Part shown: positions 9,018-19,844 of the stretch, in pieces
Layout of the letters: each line of letters opens with the position of its first letter
How positions within the stretch are numbered: the first letter of the stretch is position 1
Assembly: GCA_016719385.1 (NCBI GenBank)
Contig: JADJZA010000007.1
Coordinates: forward strand, 372,001 to 436,000
Length of the DNA: 64,000 nucleotides
DNA from: Candidatus Microthrix subdominans
GTDB lineage: Bacteria > Actinomycetota > Acidimicrobiia > Acidimicrobiales > Microtrichaceae
Direction of reading: 5' to 3'
Position numbers and translations under genes: made by a program
Notes under the pieces: model-generated
Databases searched by the model: none
The model's input: only the letters and a program-made list of their open reading frames with translations
Told to the model about the DNA's origin: nothing

Positions 9018-10418
9018 GTGGCACGCGAGCCCCTCAGCGCTTCGGACGCAACGCTTCTCTATGTCAGTGACCCGGAGGCGCAGCTCCAGATCGGAGCGGT
9101 GTGCTTCTTTGAGGCGGCCGCGTTGCGGGCCGATGACGGCAGGCTTCGTCTCGACGCGATTCGTTCCCACGTCGCGGCACGCCTGCAGCAGTCGCCTCGC
9201 TTCCGCCAGAGGCTTGCTCGGATCCCGTTCGATGCTGGCCGGCCCATGTGGGTCGATGACGATCGCTTCGATATCGCCCATCACGTCAAGGGGGCGACAC
9301 TGCCGGCGCCGGGGGGTCAGGCCGCCCTGCGTCGCTTCGTCGGCGACCTGCTATCGGGTTCGCTGGACCCTTCCCGGCCGTTGTGGGACGCGTGGTTCGT
9401 CGATGGGGTCGACGACGACCAGGTGGCGTTTGTGCTGCGGGTGCATCATGTGCTGGCCGATGGGATGTCGCTGTTCGGTGCGGCGATGTTGCTGATGGAT
9501 TTCGAGCCCCAAGAGCATCCCGACCATGCGGTCCCGTGGACCCCGGAGTCGTCACCTAGCGACGACCGGCTCCTGGCAGAGGCCCTGATGGTTCGTGCGC
9601 GGCGTCAGGGCGAGATGGCCATCGGAGCAATCGGCCCCCTCGCCTCGCTGTTCGATCCCCGCAGGGTGCCCGGCATGCTTCGTGCGGTGGCCGGCGGCCT
9701 GGCCGGCGGGGTCAAGACAGCGCCGGCACTCCCGCTCAGCGGCCAGGTGGGTCGCCATCGCGACGTGCTGTGGGCGTCGTTGTCGATGCCCGGTCTGCAG
9801 GCGGTCAAGCGGGGCGCCGGTACCACGCTGAACGACGTCGTGCTGGCCGTGGTGGCCGGTGCTCTGCGGCGTCACCTCGGCGATGAACGTTCAGCCGAGT
9901 TGGCCGAGCAGCCGCCCCGCGTGTTGGTTCCGGTGGGATCCCCCGAGGACGGAGAAGAGGGCACCGGCAACGCCTTCTCGGCTTTGGTCGCCGAGCTTCC
10001 CGTCGCCACTGCCGACCCGTTTGACCGCCTGGCCCAGATCCACGACGACATGGTGCGCCACAAGCAGGGCGCAGGTTCGTCGATGGTTTCGTCGTTGTTC
10101 TCGGTGGTTGACGTGGTGCCACCGACGCTGCTTCGTCAGCTGGGACCACTTGCCCTGGCCCGCCAGCCGTTCGCCAACCTGGCCGTCACCAACGTTCCCG
10201 GTTCACCCGTGCCTATGTACCTGCTTGGCTCGAAACTGTTGGCCGTGCACCCGTTCATCACCGGCGTCGGCAATATCGCGCTGATCATCGGGGTGCTGTC
10301 CTACGGCGACGAGCTTGGGGTTGGCATCACGGTCGACCCCGACGTCGTCGACGACCCCGACGGACTCCTCGAGCACATCCAGGCGTCGGCTGCGGAGCTG
10401 GTGGCCGGAGTCGAGTGA
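9018..10418 (+). CDS. WS/DGAT-type O-acyltransferase (wax ester / triacylglycerol synthase)
   Basis: 466 aa, usual length for the family. The catalytic HHxxxDG motif is present as HHVLADG at 143-149; PLWDAW (121-126), TLNDVVLAVVAGALR (about 275-289) and the NVPGS block (about 396) are the other family landmarks. These enzymes join acyl-CoA to a diacylglycerol or fatty alcohol at the membrane and make storage lipid. GTG start at 9018, 5 bp after the hydrolase stop, so the two form an operon. Storage-lipid synthesis fits an Acidimicrobiia host. Confidence 0.92.
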   Translation: MAREPLSASDATLLYVSDPEAQLQIGAVCFFEAAALRADDGRLRLDAIRSHVAARLQQSPRFRQRLARIPFDAGRPMWVDDDRFDIAHHVKGATLPAPGGQAALRRFVGDLLSGSLDPSRPLWDAWFVDGVDDDQVAFVLRVHHVLADGMSLFGAAMLLMDFEPQEHPDHAVPWTPESSPSDDRLLAEALMVRARRQGEMAIGAIGPLASLFDPRRVPGMLRAVAGGLAGGVKTAPALPLSGQVGRHRDVLWASLSMPGLQAVKRGAGTTLNDVVLAVVAGALRRHLGDERSAELAEQPPRVLVPVGSPEDGEEGTGNAFSALVAELPVATADPFDRLAQIHDDMVRHKQGAGSSMVSSLFSVVDVVPPTLLRQLGPLALARQPFANLAVTNVPGSPVPMYLLGSKLLAVHPFITGVGNIALIIGVLSYGDELGVGITVDPDVVDDPDGLLEHIQASAAELVAGVE

Positions 10419-10453
10419 TACCGGCCGGCCGCTTGTGAACTCGTCGGACGGGC

Positions 10454-11704
10454 TCAGAAGAGGAAGGCGAACAGCGGGGAGCCGGGTTCGACCTGCTCGA
10501 TGGTGAGGGGGCTCTGATCCATGCGCTTGAGGAGCGCGCCGAAGTCCTCGGCGCGCTCGATGTCGATACCGACCAGCGCCGGGCCGGTCGAGCGGTTGTT
10601 CTTCTTCACGTAGTCGAACACGACGATGTCCTCCCCGTGGGCGAGCACATCGTCGAGGAAGTGGCGAAGGGCACCCGGCTCCTGCGGGAACGTGACGAGG
10701 AAGTAGTGGCGGAGGCCCTCGTGGACCAGCGACCGCTCGATCACCTCGGCATACCGGCTGAGGTCGTTGTTGCTGCCCGACACGATGCAGGCCACCGGAC
10801 CTTCCGGACGGTGGTTGAGAAATGCACGAACGGCGGCCGATGCCAGGGCGCCGGCGGGCTCGGCCACGATGCCCTCGGATTGGTAGAGGTCGATCATCTC
10901 GGTGCACACCGCCCCTTCGGGCACGGTCACCACCTCGTCGACCAGGTCACGCACCAGCGGGTAGGTGATCTCGCCGGCGCTGCCGACCGCTGCTCCCTCG
11001 ACGAACGTGTCGACCTCGGCGAGGGCGACAGGTGCGCCCCTGGTGAGGGCGGCGGTCATGCTCGCAGCACCGGCCGGCTCCGCTCCCACGATCCGGATCG
11101 CGGGATGATGCAGTGCGAACCAGAGCGCGATGCCCGAGATGAGGCCACCGCCGCCGATCGGCACGACGACCGTGTCGATCGGCCGGTCGCTCTGCTCGGC
11201 GAGCTCGATGGCGATCGTGCCCTGGCCGGCGATCGTGCGCGGGTCGTCGAAGGGGTGGACGTAGACGGCGCCGGTGCGGCGGCTGTCGGCGTGGGCGGCC
11301 GCACTGGCCTCGTCGTACGAACTGCCGATGACCACCGGTTCGATCCACTCGCCGCCGAGCGCTTGGATGCGGTCGCGCTTCTGGCGCGGCGTGTTGGATG
11401 GCAGGAAGACCTTGCCGTGGATGGCGAGTTGCTTGCAGGCGAACGCCACGCCTTGACCGTGGTTGCCCGCACTGGCGCACACGACGCCTCGCTGTCGCTC
11501 GGACGGGCTGAGCGTCGAGATCAGGTTGTAGGCGCCCCGCACCTTGTAGGAGCGGCCGATCTGTTGGTCCTCGCGCTTGAGGAGGACCGGGACCCCGAGG
11601 GCGCTGGTCAAGCGCTCGCTCAGCTCGAGTGGGGTGCGGTGGATCACCCCGGCCAGACGTGCAGCAGCGTCGTCGATCGTCTGGGTGTTCAGCTCGTCGG
11701 GCAT
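10454..11704 (-). CDS. ilvA: threonine ammonia-lyase (threonine dehydratase)
   Basis: 416 aa. PLP-dependent deamination of threonine to 2-oxobutanoate, first step of isoleucine synthesis. The Schiff-base Lys is K54 in SYKVRGAYN and the phosphate loop is PIGGGGLISG. A single C-terminal ACT-like domain (about 330-416, starting GLRHYFLVTFPQEPGAL) makes this the short, allosterically regulated form common in Gram-positives. Start 11704 (MPDELNTQT) is chosen because upstream sequence to 11932 overlaps the divergent haem gene. A catabolic TdcB lacks the ACT part, so IlvA is the better name. Confidence 0.93.
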   Translation of the reverse strand: MPDELNTQTIDDAAARLAGVIHRTPLELSERLTSALGVPVLLKREDQQIGRSYKVRGAYNLISTLSPSERQRGVVCASAGNHGQGVAFACKQLAIHGKVFLPSNTPRQKRDRIQALGGEWIEPVVIGSSYDEASAAAHADSRRTGAVYVHPFDDPRTIAGQGTIAIELAEQSDRPIDTVVVPIGGGGLISGIALWFALHHPAIRIVGAEPAGAASMTAALTRGAPVALAEVDTFVEGAAVGSAGEITYPLVRDLVDEVVTVPEGAVCTEMIDLYQSEGIVAEPAGALASAAVRAFLNHRPEGPVACIVSGSNNDLSRYAEVIERSLVHEGLRHYFLVTFPQEPGALRHFLDDVLAHGEDIVVFDYVKKNNRSTGPALVGIDIERAEDFGALLKRMDQSPLTIEQVEPGSPLFAFLF

Positions 11705-11843
11705 TGCGTCGAGCGTAGGGCCGGTGTGTCTGTGCCTGGTGGCACCAACGCTTGGTATCGAGTTGCCGGCGGGCGCCCGGTAGGTTCCGTCATGGGCACG
11801 ACGGCAGTCGTCCCGGCACAGAATCCGGGAGGTTTCCCTTCCT

Positions 11844-13235
11844 ATGATGCAAGCTTCGATCGCAGTGATCGGCGGGGGTATCACCGGGTTGGTGGCCGCA
11901 CGTCGGCTGGTCGGCGCTGGGCACGCCGTCACCCTGTACGAATCCGGCGGTCGGCTCGGTGGTCAGGTGCGCACCGAGCAGTTCCTCGGCCACGCCGTTG
12001 ATGTTGGCGCCGAGTCGCTTCATCTCGCCGGCCCAAACGCACAGCTACTCGACGAACTGGGTCTCACCGACCAACTGGTGACCGCCGAGGCCAGCTTCGC
12101 CTGGATTTGGGACGGCGTGAAGCGTCGGCGCTTGCCCGCCGGCATGGGCCCGGCAGGCCCGACCCGAATGTGGCCGATCGTGCGCTCGGGTGCTCTGTCG
12201 CCGCTCGGCATGGCCCGCGCCGGGTTGGAGCCGCTGTTGCCCCCAACCCCCGAACAACATGTCGGCGCCGATACCGATGTCTCGGTCGGCGCGTTCATCG
12301 GCCGTCGTTTTGGCGACCAGGTGACCGACCGCCTGGTCGACCCGGTGCTGGGGAGCCTGCACTCCGGGGACGTGCATCGGCTGAGCATGCGGGCGGCCAC
12401 CCCGATGCTCGCCGCCAAGGCGACGCGCAACCGGTCGCTGCTGTTGGGTTCCGCCAGGTCCGGTCACTCGCCACCGTCCTTCGTCACCTTCCCCGGCGGG
12501 TTGTCGACGTTGATCGAGGGCCTCCTTGCCGGAACCGACGTCGACGTGCGGTTGGCCACGCCGGTCGACGCCATCGAGCCCAGCGGTTCCCGCTACCGGT
12601 TGATCGCCGCCGGCGCCGATCAGAGGGACTTCGACGGGGTGGTCCTGGCGCTCCCGGCCGCACCTGCCCTCGGCCTGCTGCAACCGCTGCTGGGCGAGGA
12701 CGCCGCGCCCCTCGGCACGCTACGAACCGCCTCGGTGGCGACGGTCGCGGTGGCCTGGGATGCCTCCGAAGCGGCCTCGTGTGAGGCCCTCCGGGCAACC
12801 GGGATACTCACCCCTGCCAAGGCGGGCACGCTGATGAAGGCGGCCACGTTTCTGTCCACCAAGTGGCCGCACCTGCGCCACCCCGACCATGCCCTGCTCA
12901 GGCTTTCGGCGGGACGGGTGGGGGAGCACCGGGTGGCGTCGCTGCCCGACGAGCAGCTCGTCGGGCAGATGGTTGACGAGCTCCGGCGTGCCACCGGGCT
13001 GACCGGAGTGCCCATCCAGGCCCAGGTGTACCGGTGGCCGCATGCCCTCCCGCAGCTGGAAGTGGGGCACTTGGAGAAGCTGGCCGTGGTGCGGTCCGCG
13101 CTGGCGCAGCGGCCCGCATTGGCACTGGCCGGTGCCGCCTACGACGGGCTGGGCATCTCCAGCTGCATCGCCGCCGGGCAACGCGGCGCCGAGACCATGA
13201 TCGATCAACTGGCACTCAACGAGGAGGCACGATGA
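11844..13235 (+). CDS. hemY: FAD-dependent protoporphyrinogen/coproporphyrinogen oxidase (HemY/HemG type)
   Basis: 463 aa flavin oxidase of the HemY superfamily. The dinucleotide fold GGGITGLVAARRL starts at residue 10 and is followed by the ESGGRLGGQVRT flavin-contact segment; the C-terminal AGAAYDGLGISSCIAAGQRGA is the family's FAD-closing motif. Actinobacterial members oxidise coproporphyrinogen III to coproporphyrin III in the coproporphyrin-dependent haem route. The substrate of this one is inferred. It overlaps the following radical-SAM gene (ATGA) and is divergent from ilvA across 139 bp. Confidence 0.88.
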   Translation: MMQASIAVIGGGITGLVAARRLVGAGHAVTLYESGGRLGGQVRTEQFLGHAVDVGAESLHLAGPNAQLLDELGLTDQLVTAEASFAWIWDGVKRRRLPAGMGPAGPTRMWPIVRSGALSPLGMARAGLEPLLPPTPEQHVGADTDVSVGAFIGRRFGDQVTDRLVDPVLGSLHSGDVHRLSMRAATPMLAAKATRNRSLLLGSARSGHSPPSFVTFPGGLSTLIEGLLAGTDVDVRLATPVDAIEPSGSRYRLIAAGADQRDFDGVVLALPAAPALGLLQPLLGEDAAPLGTLRTASVATVAVAWDASEAASCEALRATGILTPAKAGTLMKAATFLSTKWPHLRHPDHALLRLSAGRVGEHRVASLPDEQLVGQMVDELRRATGLTGVPIQAQVYRWPHALPQLEVGHLEKLAVVRSALAQRPALALAGAAYDGLGISSCIAAGQRGAETMIDQLALNEEAR

Positions 13236-14428
13236 TGACCCAGCCCTCGACGGCTTCGCCCTCAACCCGCAGCGCGGTTCGGACCTTGCATCTGGACCCG
13301 GCCGACCGGCCGTTCATCGTCATCTGGGAGGTCACCCGGGCCTGTGCGTTGGCGTGTGCCCACTGCCGGGCCGATGCGATCACGCGGCGCAACTCCCTCG
13401 AGCTGAGCACGGACGAGGGGAAGGCTCTTCTGGACGACCTGGCGTCGCTGGGCGCTCCCCGCCCCATCGTGGTGCTCACCGGAGGCGACCCTTTCGAGCG
13501 TGACGACCTGGCCGAGCTGGTGCGCCACGGCCACGGGCTGGGTCTTCCGATGGCGCTGTCCCCGTCGGTCACGCCGCGGTTGACCTCCGAGGCGCTGGCC
13601 GAGCTGCGCGCCGCCGGGGCGTCGGCGGTCTCGCTGTCGCTCGACGGCGCCACGCCCGCCACCCACGATGCGTTCAGAGGCTTCGACGGCGTGCATGCGG
13701 ACACGATCGAGGCGGCGGCCAACGTGCGTGCCGCCGGGTTTCGACTGCAGATCAACACGACCGTCACCAAGGACAATGCCCACGAGTTGCCGGCGCTGCT
13801 CGACACGGTTGTCGAGCTTGGGGCCGGGTTGTGGAGTGTGTTCTTCCTGGTGCCGACCGGCCGAGGTGAACAGCTGACGGCGCTGGATGCCGAAGGTGTC
13901 GAGGACGTGCTGATGTGGCTGGCCTCGGTGGCCGACCGCGTGCCGGTCAAGACCACCGAGGCGCCGCATTTCAGGCGGGTGATGCTGCAACGCGCCGATG
14001 CTGGTGGTGAGCCTCCCGACTATCGACCCGGCCCGCTCGGACGTCTCCTTCGCGACGCGCCCGTTCGCTCTGTTGCGGCCCCCAGTCCGGCCACGATCGA
14101 ACGCGGCGGTTCCGGCCCCCGACGCCCGCCGCTGGACGTCAACGCCGGGCGCGGCTTCGCCTTCGTCGATCATCTCGGCGCGGTGTATCCCAGCGGCTTC
14201 CTGCCCGTGTCGGCAGGTTCGATCCGCCGGGCGCCCTTCACCGAGATCTACCGCAAATCCGAGCTGTTGGCATCGCTGCGCGACCCGACGCAGCTAGGAG
14301 GCAAGTGCGGTCGTTGCGAGTATCGGGAGGTGTGCGGCGGATCGCGCTCGCACGCCTACGCGGTCACCGGCGATCCGCTGGGGGAGGACCCGACCTGTGC
14401 CTACGAGCCGGACGGACGTGATGCCTGA
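13232..14428 (+). CDS. radical SAM/SPASM protein of the haem-modification type (NirJ/AhbD-like)
   Basis: 398 aa. The SAM-cleaving [4Fe-4S] cluster ligands are C38, C42 and C45 (CALACAHC), with the GGDP SAM-binding motif (about 86). The C-terminal SPASM region supplies CGRCEYREVCGG and a final Cys in DPTCAYEP for an auxiliary cluster. The nearest named relatives are the TIGR04053 family and the haem-pathway enzymes NirJ and AhbD, which remove propionate side groups. Its place between hemY and the haem A synthase gene supports a haem-related role, but the reaction is not proven. Start 13232 sits behind GAGGAGG and overlaps the hemY stop. Confidence 0.82.
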   Translation: MMTQPSTASPSTRSAVRTLHLDPADRPFIVIWEVTRACALACAHCRADAITRRNSLELSTDEGKALLDDLASLGAPRPIVVLTGGDPFERDDLAELVRHGHGLGLPMALSPSVTPRLTSEALAELRAAGASAVSLSLDGATPATHDAFRGFDGVHADTIEAAANVRAAGFRLQINTTVTKDNAHELPALLDTVVELGAGLWSVFFLVPTGRGEQLTALDAEGVEDVLMWLASVADRVPVKTTEAPHFRRVMLQRADAGGEPPDYRPGPLGRLLRDAPVRSVAAPSPATIERGGSGPRRPPLDVNAGRGFAFVDHLGAVYPSGFLPVSAGSIRRAPFTEIYRKSELLASLRDPTQLGGKCGRCEYREVCGGSRSHAYAVTGDPLGEDPTCAYEPDGRDA

Positions 14429-15566
14429 TCGGACACTGGATGCCCCCGAGGTGGCACGCCAACAACCCGCACCCGACACCGGAGAACCACCGGCGCTCAA
14501 CCGTGCCCGGCCCGGGCAACTGAGCGTGTGGCTGTTCGTCATCGCAGCGGTGGTGCTGGTCATGATCGTGGTGGGTGGCACCACCCGCCTGACGCAGTCC
14601 GGTCTGTCGATGGTGAACTGGGAGCCGGTGGGTGGCGTGGTTCCGCCGCTGAGCGAAGCCGACTGGAACGCCGAGTTCGACGCCTACAAGACCTCCCCCG
14701 AGTTCCAGAAGATCAATGCCGACATGACCGTTGGCGATTTCAAGGGCATCTTCTTCTGGGAGTACCTGCACCGCCTGTTGGGTCGGCTGTTGGGGTTGGC
14801 GCTGGTCGTGCCATTCCTGTGGTTCCTGGCTAGGCGGGCCGTCCCTCCGGGTTATGCGCGCCGCCTGGGAGGGCTGGTACTGCTGGTCGGGCTGCAGGGC
14901 CTGATCGGCTGGTGGATGGTGGCCAGCGGGCTGGTGGATCGTCCCGACGTGGCCCACGAGCGGTTGGCGCTGCACCTCACCACCGCCCTCGTCCTGCTGG
15001 TGGGACTGATCTGGACGGCTCTCGACCTGCGGGCGCTTGCCGCAGGGCGGAGTGCCGTCACGGGGCGCCCGGTCCGTTGGGTGTGGCCCTTTGCTGTGCT
15101 CCTCGGTGTGCAGATCACCCTGGGGGCGTTCGTCGCCGGGCTGGACGCAGGGTGGATGTACAACACCTGGCCCATGATGCGGGGCTCCTGGTTACCTCCA
15201 GGCCTCACGGAGTTGTCGCCGGTCTGGTCGAACCTGGTCGACAACCCGGTAGCGGTGCAGTTCCTGCACCGCTGGTTGGCGGTGGTCGTCGCCGTGGCAG
15301 CGCTCGTCGTGGCGTCCCAGCTGTTCCGAGCGGGGGCGAGGCACTACGCGATTGCGCTCGAGTCGGCCGTGGCAGTGCAGTTCCTGCTCGGGGTGTTCAC
15401 CCTGTTGCACGCCGTTCCGGTGGGTTTGGGGGTGGCCCATCAGGCGGGCGCTGTGTTGGTGTTGGTCATCACGGTGGCGGCGGCCCACTGGTCGATGGGC
15501 GGTGCTCGAAACTCGGTCGGGTCGTCGCAACCCTCGCCCTCGACGAGAACCAAGCAGTTCGGTTAA
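14421..15566 (+). CDS. ctaA: haem A synthase, Cox15/CtaA family
   Basis: 381 aa with about eight membrane helices in two four-helix halves. Haem-ligand histidines appear in IFFWEYLHRLLGR, VAHERLALH, VQFLHRWLAV and GVAHQAGAV. The enzyme oxidises the C8 methyl of haem O to the formyl group of haem A for aa3-type oxidase. The sequence with WNAEFDAYKTSPEFQKIN and MTVGDFKGIFFWEYLHR looks like the Cox15 type of alphaproteobacteria and mitochondria rather than the Bacillus CtaA type. It overlaps the radical-SAM stop by 8 bp, so hemY, radical SAM and ctaA form one unit. Confidence 0.92.
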   Translation: MPDRTLDAPEVARQQPAPDTGEPPALNRARPGQLSVWLFVIAAVVLVMIVVGGTTRLTQSGLSMVNWEPVGGVVPPLSEADWNAEFDAYKTSPEFQKINADMTVGDFKGIFFWEYLHRLLGRLLGLALVVPFLWFLARRAVPPGYARRLGGLVLLVGLQGLIGWWMVASGLVDRPDVAHERLALHLTTALVLLVGLIWTALDLRALAAGRSAVTGRPVRWVWPFAVLLGVQITLGAFVAGLDAGWMYNTWPMMRGSWLPPGLTELSPVWSNLVDNPVAVQFLHRWLAVVVAVAALVVASQLFRAGARHYAIALESAVAVQFLLGVFTLLHAVPVGLGVAHQAGAVLVLVITVAAAHWSMGGARNSVGSSQPSPSTRTKQFG

Positions 15567-15588
15567 CCGAGTCGTTCGCGTGTGGCGC

Positions 15589-16212
15589 TCAGGCGTCGTC
15601 GACCGTTGCGGCGACCCAAGTGAACGGTTGAACCCCACCGCTTGGGGTGACGTGCTCAAACCTGCCGTGTCCGTCCTCGATGAATCCGGAGCCGATCTCG
15701 GCCAGCAGTCGGTCAGCGCTGTAGCGCTCCACGGGAAGGGCCGAACAGGTCGAGGGGCCGTCCTCGGCAAAGGTGGCGAGGATCACAGACCCTCCCGGTT
15801 CGATGGACCGGAGGAGCAACTCGCGATAGCGGCGGCGGTCGTCGGCGTCGGTGAGGAAGTGGAACACGGCACGGTCGTGCCACACGTTCCAGCGGCGAGC
15901 GGGTGACCAGTCCAAAAGGTCGGCGCGGATCCAGGTGATCTCGTCGGGGCTGTCGACGTTGCGTCGCGATGCGTCGAGCGCCTCGGCGGACACGTCCAGC
16001 ACGGTCAGGTCTGCGAACCCCCGCTGCTGCAGGGTGGCCGTCAGCGAGGAGGCGCCGCCACCGATGTCGATGACCGAACTCGCCGGCGTCGCCCCGACGA
16101 GGTCGAAGAGTTCGAGCGACAGGCGAGGCTCGGCCTCGAACCAACTGACGGAGTCCGCGCCGGAGGTGCGATATCGATCGTCCCAATGGGACTGACGTTC
16201 GGGTTGATCCAT
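15589..16212 (-). CDS. class I SAM-dependent methyltransferase
   Basis: 207 aa. Starts HWDDRYRTSGADSVSWFE, a recurrent N-terminus in a group of small methyltransferases; SAM motif I is VIDIGGGASSL (about 49-59) and motif II region ends in DRAVFHFL. The substrate is unknown. Its promoter region carries a perfect 12-bp dyad (16244-16269) that matches the operator in front of the CsoR/CstR-like regulator at 55168, so it is probably controlled by that thiol or metal sensor. A thiol or sulfide substrate would fit, but that is a guess from regulation only. Confidence 0.82.
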   Translation of the reverse strand: MDQPERQSHWDDRYRTSGADSVSWFEAEPRLSLELFDLVGATPASSVIDIGGGASSLTATLQQRGFADLTVLDVSAEALDASRRNVDSPDEITWIRADLLDWSPARRWNVWHDRAVFHFLTDADDRRRYRELLLRSIEPGGSVILATFAEDGPSTCSALPVERYSADRLLAEIGSGFIEDGHGRFEHVTPSGGVQPFTWVAATVDDA

Positions 16213-16243
16213 GGTGTGCTCCGCAATCGGCTGTACAAGGCTT

Positions 16244-16269
16244 CCAGCATACCCCGAGGGGTATGCTGG
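16244..16269. promoter_or_regulatory. CsoR/CstR-type operator dyad, copy 1
   Basis: Perfect inverted repeat: CCAGCATACCCC, two-base centre GA, GGGGTATGCTGG. The core TACCCC-N2-GGGGTA is shared with 54961-54974, and both copies continue as GGGGTATGCTG. The dyad ends 32 bp upstream of the methyltransferase start, a promoter-proximal position. This is the operator form bound by CsoR/CstR proteins (ATACCC(C)-centre-GGGTAT). Confidence 0.72.
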
Positions 16270-16316
16270 CTGCGTCGGCTGCCTCAGGGCTGTGCGGCGC
16301 AGTAGCCGGTCGTCGG

Positions 16317-18700
<2,384 letters not shown>

Positions 18701-18809
18701 GGCTCAACAAGTCCTTCGACCGACGTGCCTCAGCCAGGGGGAAGGCTGGGGACCGGCGGCCATCGTGATCGCGTCAAAGTACCACGGAGAAAGGGAACCG
18801 ATGGACGAT

Positions 18810-18831
18810 AGTGCCCCTGCATGAGGGCACT
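18810..18831. terminator. hairpin between the SHOCT gene and the LuxR gene
   Basis: AGTGCCC, 8-nt loop, GGGCACT: a perfect 7-bp stem. It lies downstream of the SHOCT stop (18885, minus) and upstream of the LuxR start (18700). It may end the SHOCT transcript or act as an operator for the regulator. No U-tract follows, as is common in high-GC actinobacteria. Confidence 0.4.
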
Positions 18832-18884
18832 CGACGAGGAGGGGACTCGACGTCTGTTGTGTCGATCTTGGAGGGTGGCCGGCG

Positions 18885-19178
18885 TCAGCCGGCGAGGATT
18901 TTGGCCTTCTCCGTCTCGAACTCGGCATCGGTCACCACGCCCTGATCTCGCAGCGCTGCAAGTTGCTGCAACTGTTCGACGGGCGTGGCAGTGGGTGCGG
19001 CCGGCGCTGGGGCTGCCTGGGGCGCAGGCTGCGCCTCCTGCTGTTGTTCGGAGGCCCCCATCGGGCCACCAAACCGTCGCGCTTGGCGGCGCTGAACGCG
19101 GCCGGAGACCGCGGTGGCGGTACCGGCCACCACGGCCGTTCGGGCTGCCGCTCGCATCACGGGTCGTCGTCGCAACAT
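18885..19178 (-). CDS. SHOCT-domain protein with basic N-terminus
   Basis: 97 aa. An Arg-rich, Ala/Val-rich N-terminal segment (about 1-40), which may associate with the membrane, is followed by a Q/A/P-rich linker and a C-terminal SHOCT motif (QLQQLAALRDQGVVTDAEFE, ending in KAKILAG). SHOCT is a short helical motif, often at the end of membrane or stress proteins, probably mediating oligomerisation. It lies 15 bp downstream of a DUF6325 gene. The N-terminus matches that of the 48-aa peptide at 21039, which lacks SHOCT. Confidence 0.85.
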   Translation of the reverse strand: MLRRRPVMRAAARTAVVAGTATAVSGRVQRRQARRFGGPMGASEQQQEAQPAPQAAPAPAAPTATPVEQLQQLAALRDQGVVTDAEFETEKAKILAG

Positions 19179-19193
19179 GGTGTTCTCGCTTTC

Positions 19194-19613
19194 TCAGCCG
19201 GCCTCGGCCAGCGCGGTTTCCAGGGCTTTGCCCAGGTCGGCGGGGATAATCCCACCTTCGATCAGTTCGCCACCGGCGCGGCGGATCGCTTCGGCGAGCG
19301 GCTTCGCCCACAGGTCTTCCCACACCAGTATGAGCACCGATGAGCCGTCGGCGATCGACTCGGCGGCGTGCTCGATGTCCTCGGGGCCGATCATCCCGCC
19401 AACGTCCCCATCGAGAGCGGCAAATGCGCTGAGGTGTTCGTGCTCGTCAACCTCGAGCACAACGACGCTGCCGTCGTCACCCTTGGCGACCAACACCAGA
19501 TCGACGATGCGGATCAAGCCGGCGTCGAGCAGTGCTGCCAGACCATCGGCGATCTCACCCGAGAAGTTGTTCTCGGGGAAGCCGACGATGACGTATTCGA
19601 ACGGTGCAGCCAT
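19194..19613 (-). CDS. DUF6325-family protein, copy 1
   Basis: 139 aa, soluble, acidic. It begins FEYVIVGFPENNFSGEIADG and contains LIRIVDLVLVAKGDDGSV and VLILVWEDLWAKPLAEAIRRAGG, the conserved blocks of DUF6325 (related to DUF1269). The fold is probably a ferredoxin-like repeat; the function is not known. Start 19613 is the first ATG of the conserved region. It forms an operon with the SHOCT gene and is divergent from an NTF2-like gene, with a shared 19-bp dyad between them (19751). Confidence 0.85.
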   Translation of the reverse strand: MAAPFEYVIVGFPENNFSGEIADGLAALLDAGLIRIVDLVLVAKGDDGSVVVLEVDEHEHLSAFAALDGDVGGMIGPEDIEHAAESIADGSSVLILVWEDLWAKPLAEAIRRAGGELIEGGIIPADLGKALETALAEAG

Positions 19614-19750
19614 GGGCCCTCCACGTCGTGAATTGGTTGCCGGGAAACGTGAGCGGCGTCGTTGGACGGACCGCACGTCCCCACTGCAAGATACCCGAGA
19701 TGGCGGGCCGCCACCTCCCCCACATCGGGCGATCGGCGCATAGGTGCGTG

Positions 19751-19769
19751 ATCACCCGCTACGGGTGGT
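19751..19769. promoter_or_regulatory. 19-bp dyad, regulon site 1
   Basis: ATCACCC-gctac-GGGTGGT, in the 231-bp divergent region between the DUF6325/SHOCT operon (start 19613) and the NTF2-like gene (start 19845). Same arms and same 5-bp spacer as the sites at 20462, 21206, 24581 and 28970. The central CACCCG-cta-CGGGTG is a perfect dyad. Confidence 0.65.
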
Positions 19770-19844
19770 GCGGACGGGTGCACGTTGGCGTTTAATGAGT
19801 GCGATGTGGGACAACCTGGTGTTCTGTTGCGATGAGGTCGGCCG

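Noticed and set aside
7915..9024. Long minus-strand frame upstream of atpD, in frame with it and reaching 9024
   Set aside because: Shadow of the hydrolase gene on the plus strand; the sequence upstream of MRRSRNTADNRS has no ATPase similarity and low-complexity His/Gln/Arg content typical of antisense frames.
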